Origin: Pegoplata infirma | Taxonomy: Eukaryota > Arthropoda > Insecta > Diptera > Anthomyiidae | Length of the DNA stretch: 64,000 nucleotides | Reading direction: 5' to 3' | NCBI GenBank assembly: GCA_963921195.1 | Contig: OY992538.1 | Coordinates: forward strand, 231,377,462 to 231,441,461 | Shown here: one piece after another, positions 52,801 through 60,498 of the stretch | Layout of the letters: every line of letters starts with the position of its first letter | Position numbering within the stretch: position 1 is the first letter of the stretch | The notes under the pieces: model-generated | Told to the model about the DNA's origin: nothing | Databases searched by the model: none | What the model saw: the letters and a program-made list of their open reading frames with translations, nothing else | Program-made: the position numbers and the translations under genes

Positions 52801-53282
52801 GGACCCCACATGTGCAATAAGGGCTCCTCCAGGGGCCCATAAAGTGGGACACCTTTTGCATACAAAGGCTTTAAGTGCTTGCCAATTTGTTGTTAGGGCA
52901 AATCTTCCTCTTTCATTTGCTTTCAAAAGTGGCATCCTAGGACAAGTATAAATATTACAAAAATATTTTATAAAATTTAACCCTCTAAAACTTTGAAGTC
53001 CTTTTAAAGGAAACAGGATCACGAAATGAAAAATTTTAAATCCAGTTTTACTACATTTAGTCTCTAGTTTCAAACTTATATTATCCACTTCGTGTTTAAC
53101 GCCTTTTTTCATTTTTGTCGGACGGTGTTATATATAAAAAATTCACTAATACATATTTAAATACTTACGAATGGTTTATCTGGTCCTGGATAATCATAAC
53201 CATTTTTTTTGGGAGGTAAATATTGGTTTGAGCCGGGGGCTATTTGTGCACATACACACGCCAAACCCACCAGTGATATACT
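22569..53282 (-). CDS. Cpr50Cb: RR-2 cuticular protein, Cpr50Cb-like
   Basis: A secreted chitin-binding structural protein of the cuticle. Coding exons are 53282-53169, 30436-30344 and 22829-22569, all in phase 0, giving 155 residues plus a missing first exon. Exon order encodes the rest of a signal peptide (SISLVGLACVCA, cleavage likely before QIAPGS), a Pro/Tyr segment, a Gly/Pro-rich linker and the Rebers-Riddiford domain. That domain shows G-x8-G-x6-Y-x-A-x4-G-Y (GEYRVNLPDG ... RYTADWKTGY) preceded by DYAHKASSDGDVVTG, typical of RR-2. The C-terminus is short (GPGGRPGYKY). Introns are 7,514 and 22,732 bp and packed with repeats. In many cuticle genes exon 1 codes only about four residues; I could not locate it upstream of 53282. 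The name rests on remembered similarity and the neighbouring fl(2)d. Confidence 0.88.
23330..23990. repeat. tandem repeat with AAAATGGCGGATCCAA motif (intron)
   Basis: TTCAAAATGGCGGATCCAA-type blocks recur at about 23348, 23475, 23607, 23730, 23840 and 23953, spaced roughly 105-135 bp. The intervening sequence also recurs (TTTGGGGTCG.TTA.AACGAATATGAG). A diverged tandem array inside the cuticle-gene intron. Confidence 0.7.
24240..24615. mobile_element. degenerate GTGAG-rich hAT-like element
   Basis: Starts TAGAGATGGACG and ends CTCACGTGCCCATCACC, with many GTGAGTGA/GTGAGCG runs inside. It matches the architecture of the better preserved element at 54909-55493. A clear target duplication was not seen. 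Confidence 0.5.
25482..26987. mobile_element. CCCGAGTAAAAA element, copy 2
   Basis: Inverted termini CCCGAGTAAAAATAAAC and TTTTTACTCGGG. Interrupted at 25540-26346. The interior TTATATAAAATTATAT-type sequence is shared with copy 1. Confidence 0.7.
25540..26346. mobile_element. CCCAGGCAG element, copy 2 (uninterrupted, 807 bp)
   Basis: Complete copy with inverted ends CCCAGGCAGAAA / TTTCTGCCTGGG. Subterminal blocks are also inverted (GCTGGCAAAG and CAAAGCGCTTGGAAAGC). It supplies the empty site for the 4.9-kb insertion in copy 1: here AAATTTTAATAAACATTTTT runs straight into GGACGGATTTAAATAG. Confidence 0.8.
27320..28925. repeat. intron repeats: CTTGTAAA-type and ~230-bp 'ATATCTCGAAAT' tandem units
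   Basis: 27410-27920 repeats short motifs such as 'tcttgtaaa..tacaa' and AATAGGAGGTAGCAAAAAA (27701 and 27860). From about 28230 to 28925, and continuing at 29467-29580 after a MITE, a ~230-250-bp unit recurs with 'TTTGACAAATTTTAAATGA', 'GATATCTCGAAAT', 'AAGCTCTATGAAAGAGTC' and 'CTTGAACGTAGGAAAAACCG'. Confidence 0.65.
28926..29466. mobile_element. CACTCAR MITE, complete copy with TA duplication (541 bp)
   Basis: Ends CACTCAGAAAATTATGTAAG and ATAATTTTTTGAGTG, nearly palindromic overall. TA flanks it (28924-28925, 29467-29468). The host tandem repeat reads GAACGTAGGAAAAACCGTCA at 28634, the exact pre-insertion site, so TA is the target duplication and the family is Tc1/mariner-type. Confidence 0.85.
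29659..30215. mobile_element. CACTCAR MITE, second tandem neighbour (about 557 bp)
   Basis: Same family and orientation as the copy at 28926 and about 90% alike by eye. It starts CACTCAGAAAATTATG and ends ATAATTTTTTGAGGG, so the last bases have decayed. Confidence 0.8.
30344..30436 (-). CDS. Cpr50Cb: Cpr50Cb-like middle exon (Gly/Pro linker)
   Basis: Acceptor TTTATTTCAG, donor GTAAGT. 31 codons: TPPGGRPAGPGPQRPAAPGG then RPSPPRGEPGP. The linker is collagen-like in composition only and joins the N-terminal segment to the chitin-binding domain. The exon is an island in repeat-filled introns. Confidence 0.88.
30440..31960. other. intron DNA, little recognised
   Basis: AT-rich. At 31573-31642 there is a palindrome-rich stretch (ATTTCCCGGAAAAGCGGGA, TTTCCCGGGATCCCGGGAA) that looks like the end of an unidentified element. 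No gene seen. Confidence 0.4.
33313..34483. repeat. 16-bp minisatellite TTTTTATAAAAGGTAC, about 73 units
   Basis: About 1170 bp of direct repeats with few substitutions. Most units contain TATAAAA and are close to self-complementary. A block near 33541-33690 is dominated by a variant with CGTAC in place of GGTAC; scattered single-base variants (TGTAC, GTTAC, GGCAC) lie between 33700 and 34280, while the 3' end is uniform. Confidence 0.93.
34484..35430. repeat. ~145-bp tandem repeat, about 7 units
   Basis: 'ATTGGCAAAAA.CC' recurs at about 34510, 34658, 34790, 34938, 35074, 35220 and 35366, accompanied by 'TTCCGGGAGGTGAACATACA', 'CAAATTTCAAGTCTCTATGA' and 'TACCCTTTTTACCCCCTTAG'. Confidence 0.8.
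36146..36862 (-). mobile_element. mini-me/Helentron-like element with MITE insertion
   Basis: 3' end at left: stem-loop ATTCGGC-TGT-GCCGAAT at about 36160-36176, with terminal CAAGT as the complement of CTTG. The 5' hairpin lies at the right (TATACCCCC ... GGAGGGTATA, to 36860). A GTCY remnant (CAGACGGACATTCAC) is at 36319. The TA core is split by the MITE at 36372-36768. A G-run of about 15 bases lies at 36224. Confidence 0.75.
36372..36768. mobile_element. CACTCAR-type MITE (397 bp) in a mini-me TA tract
   Basis: Termini CACTCAAAAAATTATGTAGG and CATAATTTTCTTAGTG, with TA on both sides. It interrupts the family core ATATATACTTTATGGGG, so it is younger than its host. Confidence 0.75.
37399..37880. 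repeat. T-rich low-complexity tract
   Basis: Irregular repeats of TTTTTTTTCATCAA and TTTTTTTTTATCAA. The frames across it (Phe/Ser-rich) are artefacts. Comparable tracts sit inside mini-me copies at 39660-39840 and 40575-40800. Confidence 0.7.
37935..38600 (-). mobile_element. decayed mini-me/Helentron-like element with MITE insertion
   Basis: The 3' hairpin at the left is damaged (AATTCTTCTGTGCCGAATT). The core at 38098-38142 (GTGTCTTAGAAATGGACC, AATATATAAACTTAATGGGG) and the downstream GATATTTCAATTCG piece match the family on either side of the MITE at 38147-38551. Confidence 0.6.
38147..38551. mobile_element. 405-bp TA-target MITE
   Basis: Termini CACCCAGAAAAATTTTACAG and ACAAAACATTTTAAGTG with TA at 38145-38146 and 38552-38553. 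Removing it restores the mini-me sequence GGGGTCCTAG/GCTGATATTTC. It is a divergent relative of the CACTCAR family. Confidence 0.75.
38850..40430. other. intron DNA with a short CAG run
   Basis: 38850-39480 looks like single-copy intron sequence and contains CAG x5-6 at 39293-39309 within a 69-codon frame that I do not accept as a gene. 39600-39840 is A/T-rich low complexity. Confidence 0.4.
40434..42208 (-). mobile_element. mini-me/Helentron-like element, 1.8 kb with fold-back inside
   Basis: 3' hairpin at the left (ATTCGAC-TTT-GCCGAAT, about 40449-40465), 5' hairpin at the right (TATACCCTCTATCACTAGAG then GGAGGGTATA, to 42207). GTCY tract CAGACGGACGGACGGACATC at 41268 and TA core at 41322. 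Carries duplicated 'CATAACTTTTGAACCACTGG' blocks (40960, 41135). The fold-back at 41392-42169 interrupts its 5' part. Confidence 0.78.
41392..42169. mobile_element. 778-bp fold-back element, 8-bp target duplication
   Basis: Two long inverted arms: 41392-41720 mirrors 41850-42169 from the terminal TAGACTGCCCAG inward, including GAGGTCGCGATCTCGCG. Near the centre is a nested palindrome of AATTCGCGAACGCGAATATA type. GTATATAT is duplicated at 41384-41391 and 42170-42177 and fits nTnnnnAn. No coding capacity. Confidence 0.85.
42210..43640. other. intron DNA, possible solo-LTR-like stretch
   Basis: 43010-43400 is distinct in composition (ACAAACTTACAA, AACAACAAAC-rich; GTTGTTGTTGTTGTG at 43102) and could be an LTR or 5' leader of a retroelement, but no flanking duplication or primer-binding site was verified. 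No gene seen. Confidence 0.3.
44048..45068. mobile_element. 1021-bp TA-target inverted-repeat element
   Basis: Termini CACTGATAGAAATTTGTACA and TTTTTCTATCAGTG; TA on both sides (44046-44047, 45069-45070). Subterminal 'ATTAATGAAAT'-type motifs repeat in both halves. No transposase. It interrupts a mini-me-like sequence. Confidence 0.75.
45280..45420 (-). mobile_element. mini-me core fragment
   Basis: CCACAGACAGACGGATGGAC, then the TA tract (AATATATATACC) and GACCGATATTTCGATGAGTT, in the same order as at 7060-7160. It retains only a short GTCY tract. Confidence 0.65.
45430..46474. other. intron DNA, no accepted gene
   Basis: Mostly non-repetitive by eye. A 75-codon frame at 45587-45814 has a hydrophobic start and a His run (HHHH) from a CAT/ATC microsatellite; it lacks other support. 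Confidence 0.35.
46483..49109. mobile_element. hAT-like element, copy 1, split by a large fold-back
   Basis: Inverted termini CAGCGGTTACCAACCTTTTT and, read inward from 49109, CAGCGGTTACCAACCTATGG, continuing with GTACGCG motifs. Flanks CTCTAAAC / CCCTACAC agree at 6 of 8 positions. Without the nested element it is about 886 bp and matches 59528-60498. No transposase. Confidence 0.8.
46950..48682. mobile_element. 1.73-kb fold-back element with ~0.8-kb arms
   Basis: Left arm 46950-47748 and right arm 47891-48682 are near-perfect reverse complements starting TAGGCTGGGTCGTATTCCAA, around a loop of about 142 bp. ATACATAT is duplicated at both sides (46942-46949, 48683-48690), fitting nTnnnnAn. 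The second hAT copy has the unoccupied site (GTATATATGTAC at about 60066). No coding capacity. Confidence 0.9.
49110..50738 (+). mobile_element. second-subfamily mini-me/Helentron-like element
   Basis: Starts CCCTACACCACTCTGTAGTA with AGGGTATAA (5' hairpin), has a weak GTCY stretch (GATGTCCGTCAGTCCGG at 49243) and ends with the stem-loop GGTTGGTC-TT-GACCGAC and a degraded 'ATTTG' terminus near 50735. Interior segments around 49610-49850 and 50200-50410 are inverted relative to each other. Confidence 0.65.
50740..52010. other. intron DNA with two ~130-bp direct repeats
   Basis: 50740-51510 is T-rich low complexity. At about 51548-51610 and 51675-51735 a segment (GGCGTATRA, AATTTT.A.T.TGAG, TTAATATTAATCATACGCTT) is repeated; each half is itself inverted (AGGCGTATRA / TCATACGCTT). 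Confidence 0.5.
52015..52694. mobile_element. ~680-bp TIR element
   Basis: Inverted ends of over 30 bp: ATCGAGGGCCTATTTTCAAA at 52017 and its near reverse complement ending CCCTCGAT, both including ACCCTCTATCTT. 'GCGGTTTTGGTCCACAGGTG' occurs at 52120 and 52233 and a reversed relative at 52375. A further AGATAGAGGGTTTTG block lies at 52503. Confidence 0.65.
53169..53282 (-). CDS. Cpr50Cb: Cpr50Cb-like second coding exon (signal peptide remainder)
   Basis: Acceptor ...TTTTTAG at 53283, donor GTAAGTAT after 53169. 38 codons: SISLVGLACVCAQIAPGS then NQYLPPKKNGYDYPGPDKPF. The hydrophobic start lacks a Met, so an upstream exon with the start codon is required, joined in phase 0. Confidence 0.85.
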
Positions 53283-53289
53283 CTAAAAA

Positions 53290-54900
53290 TATTAAAAAAA
53301 AATATATTAATTACTGCACAAACTAAATAATTTTTTTTTTTTAAATAGATGCTTCTACATTAAAACTGTGTTGGTTTAATAAAATGCAATTGATGTTTAT
53401 GTATTGCAACACTTATTTAATTAAACAAATTAAATAAATAAAGTTTTAACAAATTTAATGGTTAATTAACCTTCAACAACTTCCGTTAATAATATAATTA
53501 GTTAATAATAAATAGAAAACAAAAAAAAACAAAAAAATGCTAACATAAATATAAGTTTTGTTTAATATGTATCTTTATAAATAAATCTTTATGTTTTTAT
53601 GAATAAAAAAAATTAAATATTTTCATGAATATCTCTTACATATTTAAATTAGATACAAAAAACAGTTACCAGCTGTTTTTATACCGTAACATTTTTCAAA
53701 CAGACAGACTTAATAATATGACATTACTTTACACACATGTATGCAGAAGATTCTGAATAAAATTATATTTTTTTTCTATAAATTTTCCACCGGTGATTGT
53801 TGATTACACTGCACACATACATTTATATGTTTTAACAACATAGTACAGAAAAACTAACTACTATTCATTATTAAGTTATTGATTGATGAGCTCAACTTTG
53901 TTAAATGCTGTTGTCAATTAAAACGGCGAATTTATTTATTTTGTGTGTATATTTTTTCTAGATGTTTTATTTAAATCAATTAACCCATGTACGGCAGTGG
54001 CATATTTAACAAATTAACTTAAATGGACAATCATACCCTCCACCCCGATATTTTCCTATTTTTTGTTTAATGGACTTTTTCTGACTTTTTCATATTTTTA
54101 AGTACTTTTTAGATTTTTCCATATTTTTCTAAGATTTTTAGATATTTTTTGAATTTTATTTTTGTTTAATTAACTTATGGGGACAATCATACCCATGTGC
54201 CGAATGTAAGATACCCTTTCTTATTTTTTTCCTTAATTGCCTCTTGCTGAACTTTTTAGATTTTCGAGTTTTTCAAAAATTTTTAGATAATTTTTGAGTT
54301 CTATTTTTGATTTCATTTAAATTTTACTAAACTTTTTATTAGTATTTGTCTAATTTTTTCTTTGTTTTTCAGACATTTTCTTTGATTTCCACGAACTTTT
54401 ATGACTTTCCTTAAGTTTTCCAAAATTTTTGATATTGTTTTTTCTTTTCTGAGATTTATAGATTTTTTTATAAATTTTATTTTTGTTTTAATCACAATTT
54501 TTCTAAAATATTTTAAACCTTTTTCGATTTTTTGAGTTTTTAAAAGTTTCAGCGTCCAACCTGAATCAAATTACGTGGCGTTACGCCCAATACGACGTAA
54601 AAATTGCAAATTTAATGTTTGTTTTTGTTTTTTTGCGCGACGCAATTTAAATTTCTCTAAAGTTTTCATATTTTTTAAATTTGTTAGACTATTACCGATT
54701 TTTTACTCTCCTGAAATTTTAAGAATTTTTCGAAATTAATTTTCCTTGTTTTTTTTATTTTTATGGTTTTTATTTTAGTATTCATAAATTTTTCATATAT
54801 TTCTGAATTTTTAAAAATTTAAAAGTTTTTTTTGAATTTGCCCGAGATTTTCAGAATATTTCTGAGTTTTATTTTTAATTTAATCATAAATATCGGTCGG
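53290..54900. other. upstream or intron-1 DNA of the cuticle gene
   Basis: 53290-53990 looks mostly non-repetitive. A TATAAAA on the minus strand at about 53684-53678 is a possible core promoter element, but the downstream sequence has no acceptable ATG-plus-donor in phase 0. 54000-54890 is T-rich low complexity with a duplicated 'GGACAATCATACCC' (54024, 54181). Confidence 0.35.
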
Positions 54901-54908
54901 GTACAAAG

Positions 54909-55493
54909 TAGAGATGGGCACATGAGCAGATTAGAGCGTGATTCACGTGATTCACGCGTGATCACGCGTGAGTGTGACTGAATTCAATTTTACTCACGTG
55001 ATTGTGAGTGCAGAAAAAAATTGCGTGAGTGAGTGTGCGTGAGTAAGATTTTTGCGTGAGTGAGTGTGCGTGAGTCCATTTTTTTGCGTGCGTTTGCGTG
55101 ATTTATTTCCTCTTCATATTTCCTTTCGTACCAAAAAAAACAACAAAAAAAATTATCAAATTTTGCTTAACTTAAGATTTCGTCCCGAAAAAAGCAAAAA
55201 AATGTAGTTTCGCTGAACTTTAAATTTTGCAGAAAATTTTGAAAGACTTTTGAAATTTTAGTTTTCGAAAAATTTTTTTGTGTAAAAAAGAGTTTCGTGA
55301 GTGTGAGTAAATGTGAGTGTGAGTGAAGCTTGCGTGAGTGCACGTGAGTGTGAGTTGTATTAAATTTACTCACGTGATTGTGAGTGAGTGTGAGTAGAAA
55401 AAATATGCTCGTGAGTGAGTGTGCGTGATTCAAAAATTCCTGTCGTGAGCGTGAGTGAGTGTGAGTCAAAAATCACTCACGTGCCCATCTCTA
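54909..55493. mobile_element. 585-bp hAT-like element rich in GTGAG repeats
   Basis: Inverted termini TAGAGATGGGCACATGAG and, read inward, TAGAGATGGGCACGTGAG. 8-bp duplication GTACAAAG (54901-54908, 55494-55501) fits nTnnnnAn. The interior is built of GCGTGAGTGAGTGTGCGTGA-type subrepeats on both sides of a short unique centre (55090-55280). It sits in a mini-me-like sequence. Confidence 0.82.
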
Positions 55494-55501
55494 GTACAAA
55501 G

Positions 55502-56170
55502 TATATACATATATTATTGACCCATGATAGAATCTAAGACATTCTAGCGATGTCCGTTCGTCCGTCTGTAAAAACCACGATGCAGTCCAAACCAAAAGAG
55601 CTAGACCCCTGAAGTTTGGCAAAAAATCTCTAATATCTCTAATGTTAGTTTAAGTTCGAAGATGGGCCAAATCGAACCAGAGGGAAAAAACTTCCCCCTT
55701 GAAGAACTAAAACAATCCCTGAAAAATACAAAATACATTTTATTTACAGTTTTTTTTTTAAATTTTGCTCAACAAATGTAACATTTTTTGTTTTTGATCT
55801 TAATTTCGAGTTCTTCAAATTTTTTCCCTATTTCGAATATTTTCGTTTGCTTAAATTTTCCGAAAATTTCGGATTTTTTCTTAATTTTTCTGATTTTTTC
55901 CAATATCTTTTGATTTTTTTTTTAATTTGCCAGTCAATTTTTTTATTTTCTGATTTATTCTAAATTTTCTTAAATTTTTTATACCCTCCAACTTTAATAT
56001 GGGGGGTATACTCACTTTGTCATTCCGTATGTAACGCATCGAAGTATTGTTCGGGGACATAATAAAGTATGTATATATGTATATTATTGATCCGCAATCG
56101 ATTCTAAGATATTCCCTGAATGTCCGTCCGTCTGAACACGATTCAGTACAAAATATAAGAGCCAGAATCC
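55502..56170 (+). mobile_element. mini-me cores, plus orientation
   Basis: At 55502-55572: TATATACATATATTATTGAC, then GCGATGTCCGTTCGTCCGTC. A second core starts at 55978 with a 5' hairpin (TATACCCTCC ... GGGGGGTATA), GTCATTCCGTATGTAACGCA, the TA tract (56071-56085) and TGTCCGTCCGTCTG (56119). Both are the opposite orientation to the 3317-7208 copy; 3' ends were not identified. Confidence 0.65.
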
Positions 56171-56699
56171 TGAAGTTTAGCACGAAAATGTCTTCTGATC
56201 GACAGCCTGTTAAGTTCGTAAATGAGCGAAATCGGCCTAGGGGGAAAAAGTTTCTCCTTGAAGAACTAAAACAACCTCTAAAAAACTCCTTTTTGTTTAC
56301 ATGCTTTTTTGTATTTTTGTTAAACAAATTAAACATTTTTATGTCAGAAAAAGTTTAAAGTAATGCGCTTGGGGACCAGAAAATTATTTTTTTTTGATCC
56401 CGCTCCCTTTTGTGGTCGTTAATAAAAGTAATTATTTAAAATAATTATAAAATTTTATTACTAAAGTGCAAAAGGCATAATAAATTAACTTTTAAACATC
56501 AATCGCAAGGGGGAAGGTGTGTTTTCACAAACTTTTGATTTCGAAAAAATGTATACTTCATCTCTCGGATTATTAGTGGAGAAAAAACTGGATTTCCACA
56601 GAAAGTTAAACGGGCAGACCGACTTTAATGGATCGACTTTTAATCGATGAGGAATTATTCATTAATTTAGGTACTAGACTAATATTTTGATGTGCAACA

Positions 56700-57100
56700 T
56701 ATGTAATTACAATATTCTCTAGATTTTTGTTATATTAACAAAATATGTTGTTGATACAATTAAAAACGTTGTTGAACTATATGGTAATTGTTAACAGTTT
56801 ATCCTACAATTATTTATCTCTAAATTTTTGCTTAAATGAAAAAATGTATTTATAACAATTTCTATATCTAGAGAACAAATGTAATTTTTGAAGAGACATA
56901 AAACAAATACGAAGACATTCAGCCTTATCAAAGAAAAATAAAATAAATTTAATTGTTTTTGTTTTTTAAAATCGACCTCAAAAATTGTGTGGAAAATTCG
57001 AAATTTAAAATAAAACCTTTTTTAAAATAGACGTTTTTATTTTCTATGGTACGGGCTATTGATTTTACAGTCTTAACTTTCTAATGCGCCTTTTTTTGTA
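56700..57100. other. AT-rich spacer
   Basis: Nothing recognised. Confidence 0.3.
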
Positions 57101-57321
57101 ACTTTTAATTAGCATCACTTACAAACAAGAGAGTGGTCGATTTTGAAAGCTTACATTGCACAGATTTACATTGTGCTCTTCTTTATTACTGCTTTCTTTT
57201 ATTTTTATTCGTGTATTCACATTTCGTGTATTTATAAAGAAAGAGCACAATATAAATCTGTGCAATATTTGCTTTCAAAATCGACCACTCTCTTGTTTGT
57301 AAATGATGCCAATTAAAAGTT
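57101..57321. mobile_element. 221-bp inverted-repeat MITE
   Basis: Arms 57101-57181 and 57240-57321 are near reverse complements (AACTTTTAATTAGCATCA..., AGAGAGTGGTCGATTTTGAA, GCACAGATTTACATTGTGCT). The central 58 bp is unpaired. Outer matching T/A runs make the exact edges uncertain. Confidence 0.7.
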
Positions 57322-58796
57322 AAAAAAAAAAACAAAATCTGCATATGAAAGACTTGTTAAAATCAAATTTTAATCGATTCATATAACATTCCGGTCACAA
57401 AGGGGTTAACATTATACTAACAAAAATCGATGTAATGTTATTTTTAAATGTAGAACTTTTTTTTGTAGACAAAATTCCCATTAAATACATTATAATTTTT
57501 TTAAAGATATTTTTTACGTAAATTTTTTGTTTCATTTAATTTAATTGCCATTTTAAATGCCCTTTTAAATTTTTTTTGGTTTTTGGTAAAAAAAAAATAG
57601 AAGAAAAAAAAATTCTAATAAAAGCTTGCACCTGCAAGCATTTTGTTTTATATTATTATTTTTTGTTGTTGTTGCTATTGTTGCTGTCTGTGTCTTTGAT
57701 ATTGTTAGCATTGTAAATGATTCTGTTATTGTTGTTAGCAACAGTTTAATTTTATTTGTAGATTTTTTTTTGTTTTTAATGTCAATTGTGATTTTTATCA
57801 TATTATGGTATTTGTTATTATTTGCCAAATTGTGGTAATTTTTCTGGAGGACTTTTTTTTTTTGATTGTTGGATTTTTTTTTTGTTGTGCTTAACAAATT
57901 AGAATAATAAAACAAAATTTTGTTGCATAATAAAAAAATATTATGGGAGGAACTTTAAATACTTTTTTTGCAAATAATTGTGATATTTAAAATTATAATG
58001 GAAATGTCGTATGATTTACTTTTTTCCTCAAATTGAAAAAAAATAATTTTTTGAATATATTTTTTTCTTAGAAATTTTACAAACATTTTTTTTGAGTGTA
58101 AAAAAATTCCAAGATTTTTTTCAAATTGAAAAAAATAATTTTTTGAATATATTTTTTTCTTAGAAATTTTACAAAATTTTTTTTTGAGTGTAAAAAATTC
58201 CAAGATTTTTTTCCTTTGATGAAAGTGTTTATAATGAGAAATTTTTTTGAAGCAACATTTTATAACAGTAAACCATAATGAGTCTTTCAGAGGTCAATTG
58301 AGCCAACTCCATTTTTTCGATTTTTTTTTTTAAAGCTGAGGTTTACTCGATTTATCTAAGATGGTGAGTGTTATTTTTTAAATATATCCAATACAATAAA
58401 ATGAGAAATTTTACAAACATATTTTTGAGTGTAGAAAAATTCTTAGACGATTTTTTTTAACCGTAAACCATAAATTTTTTTTAGATTTCTGTTTTATGGC
58501 TGAGAATTTCTCAAACTGTCACAATCTTGATTGGTTGTTATTTATCTTTTTAAATTTAATGATTTTATTTTATAAACTCGTTTTCTAGAAATTTTATACA
58601 AATTTCTTTAAGTGTAGAAAAATTCTTAGACTTGTGTTTTTTTCGAAAAAAATCGCATATTATGAGAATTTTTTTTGTAAACCTTTTTTAACAGTAAACC
58701 ATAAAATTAGTCTTTCAGAGGCTAAATGAGCCAAATCCATTTTTTCCGATTTCCGTTAAATGGCTGAAGATTACTCAATATTTCACTATTAAGGCC

Positions 58797-58969
58797 GGGT
58801 TAGCCTAAAAACGTAACCTATTCTCAACAGGCTCTCTCTACGTTTTAACGTGACATAAAATACCATGCGTTGGAAAAAAACAAGACATAAATAAAAATGT
58901 TCTGTACTTTTCTTGCTTACTGAATATTGTATAGAGTCTACGCTACGGTTACGTTTTTAGGCTAACCCA
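58797..58969. mobile_element. ~173-bp MITE
   Basis: Inverted ends GGGTTAGCCTAAAAACGTAA and its exact complement at 58946-58968, roughly 22 bp each, inserted in one unit of the tandem array. No target duplication could be assigned with confidence. Confidence 0.65.
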
Positions 58970-59527
58970 GGATTTTTTATTATTTTTTTTTAATTATTTT
59001 TTTTTTTTTTTAAAACTAATTTTCTAAAAATTTTACGAACCTTTTTGTGAGTGCAGAAAAACACTTACAATTAGACGTTTTTTTTACAGTAAACCATAAA
59101 ATGAGTCTTTCAGAGGCCTATAGAGCCAAATACATTTTCCATGATTTTCGTTTTGTTTAGGAGGTTTACTTAATTTATCACCACTATATTTTATTTTTTA
59201 AATTAATAGTAGTATTTTTTTTAATAAACTGATTTTCTAAAAAAATTTAAAAACATTTTTTTAATTAAGAAAAATTCTTAGACGATTTTCTTTTCGAAAA
59301 ACTCGCATATGAGAAACTTTCTGTAGTGAAGGTATTGTAGCAGTTAACCATAAAATGAGCCGTTCAACGGCCAATTGAGCCAAATCCATTTTCCTGATTT
59401 CCGTTTTATGTGTAAAATGTTTGTAATTTAATTTTCTTTAATCTTGCTAGATTTCTATAAATTTGTGTACTTCTGCATAGCCAGATCTCACAATCAGTCA
59501 CTTTTATCGCATTTTTATACCCTACAC

Positions 59528-60498
59528 CAGCGGATACCAACCTTTTTGGCTCGCGTACTCCTAATTTTAAATTTTGCCAGCCGCGTACCCCTAATTTTAA
59601 ATTTTGTCAGCCGCGTACCCCCTAACGAGTTTTTTGTTTTCGTTAAAAAACTTCTCATATAAATATTAAAGTTAATTTTGAAATTTTTTATCTGCGGGTA
59701 TTATCTCATTTTTGAAGGCTTTAGGGGATTCAAGGCTTTTTTTTGAAGGCTTTAGGGCTTCAGAGATCAAAACAATGGTGGTATTTTTTGGGGAAAATTT
59801 TCGCTCCTTGCATTTCGCAATGCATCTTTTTTTTGAGCTGATTTTTCCGCAGAACAAAAACAGCTGAAAATATTGCAAATCTGATTTCACTAGTCGGTTC
59901 TACACCAAAATTTAAAACAACGGACGTTTGAACTCTTTAAAAAAGTTCCAAAAACACGTCACAGAGGGCGGAAATATAACGTTTTTGATTTTTTTAAATG
60001 TTTTTTTTTTTTTTTAATACAAGGGCACATCAACAATTCCGTTACTTTTCGAATGAAACACCCCCGTATATATGTACAAATGAAAGGACATTTTGAGCTT
60101 AACAAAATGGTACCAACATTTCTACTCTATCAGAAACTGTCTCAAAAACAAAAAAAAAAACACGTTTTTTGAGAACTTTGACATACATTTTCTCAAAAAC
60201 CTGGCATTTTAGAAAAATTTGGGAACCATATTCGGAATCAGCATCGAAAGGTTAATCGAAAATAAGTGGTCAGATCTCAAAATATCAAAAAAGCTTTCTA
60301 AATTGCACAAAAATACGTTTTTTGTAAACTTTGACCTCAATTTTCTTAAAAATCTGACGTTATGGAGAAGCCAGATGCGGAACCAGCATTAAAAGATTAA
60401 TCTAAAACAAACGTCTAAATTACTAAAATTTTGCGTACCCCCGCTGACAGTTTCGCGTACCCCCTAGTGGTACGCGTACCATAGATTGGTAACCGCTG
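59528..60498. mobile_element. hAT-like element, copy 2 (971 bp)
   Basis: Inverted termini CAGCGGATACCAACCTTTTT and, read inward from 60498, CAGCGGTTACCAATCTATGG. Flanks CCCTACAC (59520-59527) and CCTTACAC (60499-60506) differ at one base. It is inserted in the 5' hairpin of a mini-me-like element (TTATACCCTACAC ... ACAGGGTATAA). It contains the empty site for the 1.73-kb fold-back. Confidence 0.85.

Noticed and set aside
52531..53112. 193-codon minus-strand frame ending next to the cuticle exon
   Set aside because: It runs through the inverted end of a repeat element (52662-52694) and has no recognised domain. Its middle Cys-containing part (CPRMPLLKANE, FVCKRCPTLW) could be a decayed gene fragment but is not supported.
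53640..53690. TATA box and first exon of the cuticle gene on the minus strand
   Set aside because: TATAAAA is present, but the nearby ATG (53645 region) runs into TAA and the donor is not in phase 0, so a first exon cannot be assigned.
57626..57838. 70-codon very hydrophobic frame (possible small membrane protein)
   Set aside because: Val/Phe/Leu content comes from TTG/GTT-rich low-complexity DNA; no start context or conservation evidence.
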